Shown: positions 58,270-64,000 of the stretch, piece by piece
Layout of the letters: each line of letters opens with the position of its first letter
Position numbering within the stretch: the first letter of the stretch is position 1
Assembly (NCBI RefSeq): GCF_029846175.1
Contig: NZ_JARWAC010000001.1
Coordinates: forward strand, 1 to 64,000
From: Sphaerisporangium sp. TRM90804
GTDB taxonomy: Bacteria > Actinomycetota > Actinomycetes > Streptosporangiales > Streptosporangiaceae
Direction of reading: 5' to 3'
Length of the DNA stretch: 64,000 nucleotides
Program-made: the position numbers and the translations under genes
Notes under the pieces: generated by a model
Seen by the model: the letters and a program-made list of their open reading frames with translations, nothing else
Databases searched by the model: none
Told to the model about the DNA's origin: nothing

Positions 58270-59622
58270 ATGACCACCACGCGGGTGCCGGGGCCGGCCG
58301 GATCGCCGCTTCTGGGGTCGTTGCTCGACCTCAAGCGCGACAACCTGAACACCTACCTGCGGGCTCAGCGCGAGTACGGCGACGTGGTGCGCCTCACCGC
58401 GGGCCCTCCGGGCATGCGGGCGGAGTACTACGCCGTGTTCTCGGCCGAGGGCGTGCAGCGTGTCCTCGCCACCGACGCCGCGGTCTTCCGCAAGGACACC
58501 CCGTTCTACCAGGAGGTCCGCGAGGGGTTCGGTGACGGTCTGCTGACCAGCCAGGACGACGTCTACCTGCGCCAGCGCCGGCTGCTGCAGCCGCTGTTCA
58601 CGCGGCGCCGGGTGAACACCTACGCCGCGACGATCACCGAGGAGGCCGCGACCGCCGCCGCGCGCTGGCGGGACGCGCCGGGCGGGGTGGTCGACGTCGT
58701 CGAGGAGAGCACCCGGTTCACGCTGCGGACGGTGGCGCGCATCCTGTTCGGCTCCGACGTCGACGAGGCGATCGAGGTCGTGCGCCGGGCCTTCCCCGTG
58801 CTCGCCGGCCACGTCCTCGGCCGGAGCTTCTCGCCGGTCAAGACGCCCCGCGGCTGGCCCACCCCGGCCAACCGCCGCGCCGAGGAGGCGAGGCGGGCGC
58901 TGTACGAGGTGTGCGACAGGATCATCGCCGAGCGGGACGCGCGGGGCGCCGCCGGGGAGCGGGACGACCTGCTCGGCCTGCTCAGGGCCGCCGGCGAGGA
59001 CGGCGACCATCTTGACGCCGCCGAGGTCCGCGACCAGGTGTTGATCTTCCTGCTGGCCGGTCACGAGACCACGGCGACCTCCGTCGGCTTCGCCCTGCAC
59101 CTGCTGGCGCGCCACCCTGAGGTGCAGGAACGCGCGTTCGCCGAGGTCGATACGGTGCTGGGCGGCCGTCCGCCCGGGGCGGACGACCTGGACGCGCTGC
59201 CCTACCTGACCCGCGTGCTGAAGGAGGCGATGCGCCTGTACCCGGCCGCGCCCAGCGTCGGCCGCAGGTCCACGGCCGAGGTGTTGATCGACGGGCACCG
59301 TGTGCCCGCCGGGTCCAACGTGCTGGTGAGCGCCTGGGTGACGCACCGCCACCCCTCGTACTGGAAGGACCCCGAGGTCTTCGACCCCGACCGGTTCACC
59401 CCCGAGGCGGAGGCCGGCCGGCCGAGGTACGCGTACTTCCCGTTCGGCGGCGGGCCGCGCGCCTGTGTCGGGCAGCAGTTCTCCATGCTGGAGTCGGTGC
59501 TGGGCCTCGCCGTCGTCCTTCAGGCGTACCGGCTGGAGGCCGTGGACACCGAGGTGCCGGTGTCCAGGGGCATCACCCTGCTGGCCAAGGGGCCCGTCCG
59601 CTGCCGCCTCACGGCCCGCTGA
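58270..59622 (+). CDS. Cytochrome P450, long (class-E-like) type
   Basis: A 450-residue P450 unlike the four in the peptide cluster. It has a Pro-rich N-terminus (VPGPAGSPLLGSLLDL), the canonical I-helix AGHETTATS, the ExxR helix KEAMRLYP and heme loop FGGGPRACVGQQF, resembling the eukaryote-like bacterial P450s that oxidise fatty acids or terpenes. Start ATG 58270, with gaggtgagga upstream. It stands alone after the glmM terminator, and no redox partner or terpene cyclase is in view. Confidence 0.95.
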   Translation: MTTTRVPGPAGSPLLGSLLDLKRDNLNTYLRAQREYGDVVRLTAGPPGMRAEYYAVFSAEGVQRVLATDAAVFRKDTPFYQEVREGFGDGLLTSQDDVYLRQRRLLQPLFTRRRVNTYAATITEEAATAAARWRDAPGGVVDVVEESTRFTLRTVARILFGSDVDEAIEVVRRAFPVLAGHVLGRSFSPVKTPRGWPTPANRRAEEARRALYEVCDRIIAERDARGAAGERDDLLGLLRAAGEDGDHLDAAEVRDQVLIFLLAGHETTATSVGFALHLLARHPEVQERAFAEVDTVLGGRPPGADDLDALPYLTRVLKEAMRLYPAAPSVGRRSTAEVLIDGHRVPAGSNVLVSAWVTHRHPSYWKDPEVFDPDRFTPEAEAGRPRYAYFPFGGGPRACVGQQFSMLESVLGLAVVLQAYRLEAVDTEVPVSRGITLLAKGPVRCRLTAR

Positions 59623-59692
59623 GGCCGCCTCCGGGGCCCCGGCCGCCCCGCGGACGGTGCTCCCACGTGCCCGTCCGCGGTGCGTGGCCGGC

Positions 59693-60244
59693 TCAGGCGC
59701 GCAGCGCCGCGGCGAACCACTCGTACGCCGGGGCGCTCTCGGGGAACGGCGGGCGGTCGTTGAGCACGCCCATGAGCAGCCAGTAGCGCTCCACCCGCCG
59801 GTCGGTGAAGGTCGCGACCCGCTCGGCAAGCCGGGCCCGCCGTTCGGCGGTGGTGCCGGGCGCCAGGATGCGACCCAGGATCTCCTGGCCCCGCGCCGAG
59901 TCCGGCGCCACCCCGGCGGCCACGGCCGCGCCGGCGTGCTCGCCGACCCGCTCCGCGTCGAACTCCGCCGGCGGCTCGCCGCCCCGGGCGCCGGTCACGG
60001 CCATCTGGCGCACGCCGCGCTGGAAGGACTCGTCGCCCATGAGCGCGGCCAGCTCCTCCCACGCCGCCTGTCGCTCGGGTCCGAGCACGTCGGGGGCGTC
60101 CGGCGGCAACTGACGCATCCCGTTCGCGATGTGCGCGCCGGGCGCGTCCGGGTCGATGCCGGCGAACGCCCGGTCGACGAACTCGTCGACGATCCGCTGC
60201 CGTTCGCGCGCGGACGATCCGTTCGTCTCCCGCATGATTCCCAT
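59693..60244 (-). CDS. MerR-type effector-domain protein lacking the HTH
   Basis: A 183-residue protein whose C-terminal half, ending RYWLLMGVLNDRPPFPESAP and AYEWFAAALRA, matches the ligand-sensing end of many actinobacterial MerR-family regulators. No winged-helix DNA-binding domain precedes it: only about 80 residues lie before the recognisable part and they carry no MerR signature. Start ATG 60244, or 60235, with acggaggag upstream. A MerR-type operator lies 96 bases upstream, leaving no room for a missing HTH. It may be a deletion derivative or a stand-alone ligand-binding protein. Confidence 0.75.
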   Translation of the reverse strand: MGIMRETNGSSARERQRIVDEFVDRAFAGIDPDAPGAHIANGMRQLPPDAPDVLGPERQAAWEELAALMGDESFQRGVRQMAVTGARGGEPPAEFDAERVGEHAGAAVAAGVAPDSARGQEILGRILAPGTTAERRARLAERVATFTDRRVERYWLLMGVLNDRPPFPESAPAYEWFAAALRA

Positions 60245-60339
60245 CTCCTCCGTAAGGCCGGGCGCCGTGGGCGACCCGGAGTCCTCGGCGACCGTCCGCG
60301 GGTGCGGGCCGGTTCGCCTTACGGGTATGAGCCTCCACC

Positions 60340-60360
60340 CTCCAGTAGATGGAGACTCAA
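60340..60360 (-). promoter_or_regulatory. MerR-type operator/promoter
   Basis: Read on the minus strand: -35-like TTGAGT (60360-60355), then the dyad CTCCA-N5-TGGAG (60354-60340), placed inside a long spacer as in MerR-regulated promoters, where a 19-base spacing is typical. It points toward the effector-domain gene. Confidence 0.6.
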
Positions 60361-60411
60361 GCGCATTACGGAGATCCGTCGCATCCGGGCCGCCGGGGGA
60401 CGTAGCAGGAG

Positions 60412-60834
60412 ATGCGCCGAGGTGTTCTAGGGTTGCTGGTCGTGGTCCACAGGCACCGGCACCATCTGCTCGCCCTCGCCTCGTTCGCGGTCGGAGCGGT
60501 CTTCACCTGGATGCTCTCCGCCACCGGCACCGACGGCCTGTACTTCCGTTCCGGGCTCTACCCCTGGTCGTGCGCCGCCCTGCTGATCGGCGGCCTGGTG
60601 CTCGGGGTGACGGTCTCGGTCAAGAGCGCCGTGGCCGCCCTGGTGCCGTTCGCCGTGCCGCAGCCCCTGCTGGCGATGTGGCGGGGGTGGCACAGTCCCG
60701 TGACCCCGCCCGAGCCTGGACGCACGATCGGCGAGCTGTGGGGGGTGGCGTTCGCCGTCTCCACCGTGCTGCTGGTCTTCGCGGTCGGCTGCGTCGCCAT
60801 CGGCATCTGCGTCCGCCTGATGTTCCGCCGCTGA
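60412..60834 (+). CDS. Small membrane protein of unknown function
   Basis: A 140-residue protein with three hydrophobic helices, HLLALASFAVGAVFTWML, CAALLIGGLVLGVTVSV and VAFAVSTVLLVFAVGCVAIG, and a short basic end (RLMFRR). I recognise no family. aggag directly precedes the ATG; a GTG at 60442 is an alternative start. It is divergent from the MerR-effector gene and convergent with the next gene. Confidence 0.75.
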   Translation: MRRGVLGLLVVVHRHRHHLLALASFAVGAVFTWMLSATGTDGLYFRSGLYPWSCAALLIGGLVLGVTVSVKSAVAALVPFAVPQPLLAMWRGWHSPVTPPEPGRTIGELWGVAFAVSTVLLVFAVGCVAIGICVRLMFRR

Positions 60835-60861
60835 CGACGGACGGCTGACGGCCCCGGCGGG

Positions 60862-61554
60862 CTAGAGGGCTGGAGGGTCGCCGGCGCGCCCGCGCCGGGA
60901 ACCGGCGTAGGCGACGAGGCGGGCACGCTGGACGAGGCCCGCGGGCCACAGGCCCGGATGGCTGTTGACCACCGGGTCGAAGCCCCTGCTCTCGCCCTGG
61001 GCGTGCGGGACGGGCGTGTGGACGAGCAGCGAGGCGAACGGCGCGCGGCGGGCGCCGTCGACGCCGAGGACGAACTCCAGGGGCGCCTTGCGGACCTCCG
61101 CGGCCAGCTCGGCCGGGTCGGGTGACAGCCGCCGCCTCCGGTCGGCCACCGCCAGCAGCCGCACGGGGCCCAGCCGGCTCTCGTAGGCGAGCAGCGTGGA
61201 GTACACGCCCGAGGTGAACCCGGTGCTCGGCCACGGGTACACCCGCGGCCAGCCGGCCGTGGACAGCAGCAGGTCGAGGTCGCCTCCCCCCGGGGTGCCG
61301 CCGGGCACGCGGACGGCGAGGCCGAGCACGTCGGGCAGGGACCTGGACAGCGAGAGCGACTTGGACATGCGCACCAGCACGTCCCGCTCGCCGGGCTCGT
61401 CGAGCACGGGCACCCCGAGACGCAGGCCCGGGCGCTCGGGCACCCGCAGGGTCGCGTGGAAGGTCTCCCCGTCGCGGTGCAGGGCGCGCCCGCCGCGGGC
61501 GCCGGCCGCGAGGCGGGCGAGCGGTTCCACGACGCTGGTGAGGAAGGACGTCAT
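60862..61554 (-). CDS. Uncharacterised protein, weakly catalase-like
   Basis: A 230-residue protein with a ribosome site (gggggtagg) before the ATG. The first 120 residues have a pattern reminiscent of catalase-fold proteins: GGRALHRDGETFHATLRV, VRMSKSLSLSRSLPDVLGLA, then a DLLLSTAGWPR segment. The catalytic His/Asn and heme Tyr of true catalases are not evident. Related actinomycete proteins exist as far as I recall, but none I can name with a proven function. No signal peptide or membrane segment. Confidence 0.7.
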   Translation of the reverse strand: MTSFLTSVVEPLARLAAGARGGRALHRDGETFHATLRVPERPGLRLGVPVLDEPGERDVLVRMSKSLSLSRSLPDVLGLAVRVPGGTPGGGDLDLLLSTAGWPRVYPWPSTGFTSGVYSTLLAYESRLGPVRLLAVADRRRRLSPDPAELAAEVRKAPLEFVLGVDGARRAPFASLLVHTPVPHAQGESRGFDPVVNSHPGLWPAGLVQRARLVAYAGSRRGRAGDPPAL

Positions 61555-61809
61555 GACCGCGGACCTACCCCCGATCGGGTGTTTCTCGCGTGATCCGCCC
61601 CATTACGGCCGGGACGACGGCGCGGCGCCGCCATTCCGTCAACCATGATCACCGAGCGTCCGCGGCCGGCGTCGCGGCCCTGGAGGGGCGTGCGGACGCG
61701 GGTCCCGTGACCTGCGCGCGCCCGTCGCGGCGGTTCGTGGTCGCGGTCTGGCCCGACGGTCACGCTGTGATCGCGGCCGTGCGCGCAGCCGGTCCGCCTC
61801 TTGTGTTTC

Positions 61810-61825
61810 GGCGAGATTTCTCGCC
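61810..61825. promoter_or_regulatory. Candidate operator palindrome upstream of the subtilase
   Basis: ggcgaga-tt-tctcgcc, a perfect 16-base palindrome, ending 7 bases before the proposed -35 box. Its placement suits a regulator-binding site. Confidence 0.5.
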
Positions 61826-61832
61826 TGACATA

Positions 61833-61862
61833 TTGCGGCATAGATCGCTCAAATCGCATATT
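61833..61862 (+). promoter_or_regulatory. Probable promoter of the subtilase gene
   Basis: TTGCGG (61833-61838) and CATATT (61857-61862), spaced by 18 bases, in locally AT-rich DNA about 80 bases before the start codon. Confidence 0.5.
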
Positions 61863-61940
61863 TCTCTCAGCCCCGTCGCGTGCGATGGTCCGCTCAGCAT
61901 GAGGTCGGCTCATGTGGACCGGAGAAAGGGCACCCCCTCC

Positions 61941-63806
<1,866 letters not shown>

Positions 63807-63828
63807 CCAAGCCCGGGCACAAGCGAGA

Positions 63829-63864
63829 TGCCCGGCCGCGCCCCTCGCGGGGTGCGGCCGGGCA
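63829..63864. terminator. Bidirectional terminator between convergent genes
   Basis: An 11-base perfect stem, tgcccggccgc pairing with gcggccgggca, with an inner cccc/gggg pairing in the loop. It lies between the subtilase stop and the stop of the minus-strand gene. Confidence 0.8.
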
Positions 63865-63872
63865 CCCCGGTG

Positions 63873-64000
63873 TCACTCGTCGCCGGTCAGGGACAGCGAG
63901 CGCAGGCGCTGCCCGGCCCACACGACCGCGCCGACGGTCACGATCACCACGGCGGGCACGGCGAAGCCCATGCTCACGGTGGCCTTGAAGAAGTCGGAGG
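63873..64000 (-). CDS. C-terminal end of a membrane protein (5' part outside the window)
   Basis: Read on the minus strand, the last 42 codons encode a hydrophobic helix (MGFAVPAVVIVTVGAVVWAG), then QRLRSLSLTGDE and a TGA stop at 63875-63873. Codon third positions are G/C-rich, as in real genes here. It is too short to assign; it looks like the last helix and cytoplasmic tail of a transporter or other integral membrane protein. Confidence 0.65.
   Translation of the reverse strand, partial: SDFFKATVSMGFAVPAVVIVTVGAVVWAGQRLRSLSLTGDE

Larger units (their letters stand above)
61555..61940. other. Intergenic region upstream of the subtilase gene
   Basis: About 386 bases. The first 200 look featureless. 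From 61800 the DNA is AT-richer and holds a perfect palindrome (61810-61825) next to a likely promoter (61833-61862). The subtilase frame is open back to 61590, but the signal peptide and ribosome site place the start at 61941. Confidence 0.65.

Overview
The window comes from a high-GC actinomycete. Strongly GC-ending codons, GTG starts, an actinobacterial str/S10/spc/alpha ribosomal gene order, and an N-methylating NRPS cluster with several P450s together fit the Streptosporangiales (Nonomuraea, Actinomadura or Streptosporangium type). The genus is my inference.

Bases 1-21051 hold the 3' end of a nonribosomal peptide cluster, all on the + strand and tightly packed. They comprise the last modules of an NRPS (two N-methyltransferase-bearing adenylation domains, then a thioesterase), an MbtH-like protein, a P450, a type II thioesterase, a free-standing adenylation-carrier didomain, three more P450s, a DpgC-like cofactor-free dioxygenase, an ornithine-cyclodeaminase-family protein, and a 2-oxoacid dehydrogenase made of E1-alpha plus one E1-beta/E2 fusion. 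My main hypothesis is that the dehydrogenase makes an (aryl)acetyl-CoA which the DpgC-like enzyme oxidises to a 2-oxo acid, a precursor of an arylglycine. The A-T didomain with the paired P450s would supply a beta-hydroxylated amino acid.

Bases 21298-46123 are housekeeping: rpsL-rpsG-fusA-tuf; the S10 operon (rpsJ to rpsQ) behind a long leader hairpin; the spc operon (rplN to rplO); secY-adk-map; two small envelope-type genes; then infA-rpmJ-rpsM-rpsK-rpsD-rpoA-rplQ-truA. The cluster sits directly upstream of rpsL, where rpoB-rpoC usually lies in actinobacteria.

Bases 46396-55196 run on the - strand and replace the ESX-4 type VII secretion genes found between truA and rplM in mycobacteria. 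They encode a CAP-domain protein and two related single-pass membrane proteins with very long repetitive, disordered N-terminal parts. One has FG-type repeats; the other is a proline-rich protein of about 1950 residues. Both end in a similar domain with a conserved cysteine pair.

Bases 55662-58042 are rplM-rpsI-glmM. The remainder (58270-64000) is accessory: a further P450, a MerR-type effector domain with no DNA-binding domain but with a MerR-type operator, a small membrane protein, a catalase-like hypothetical, a secreted subtilisin with a PKD domain, and the end of a membrane protein gene.

No tRNA, rRNA, transposase or CRISPR array was recognised.
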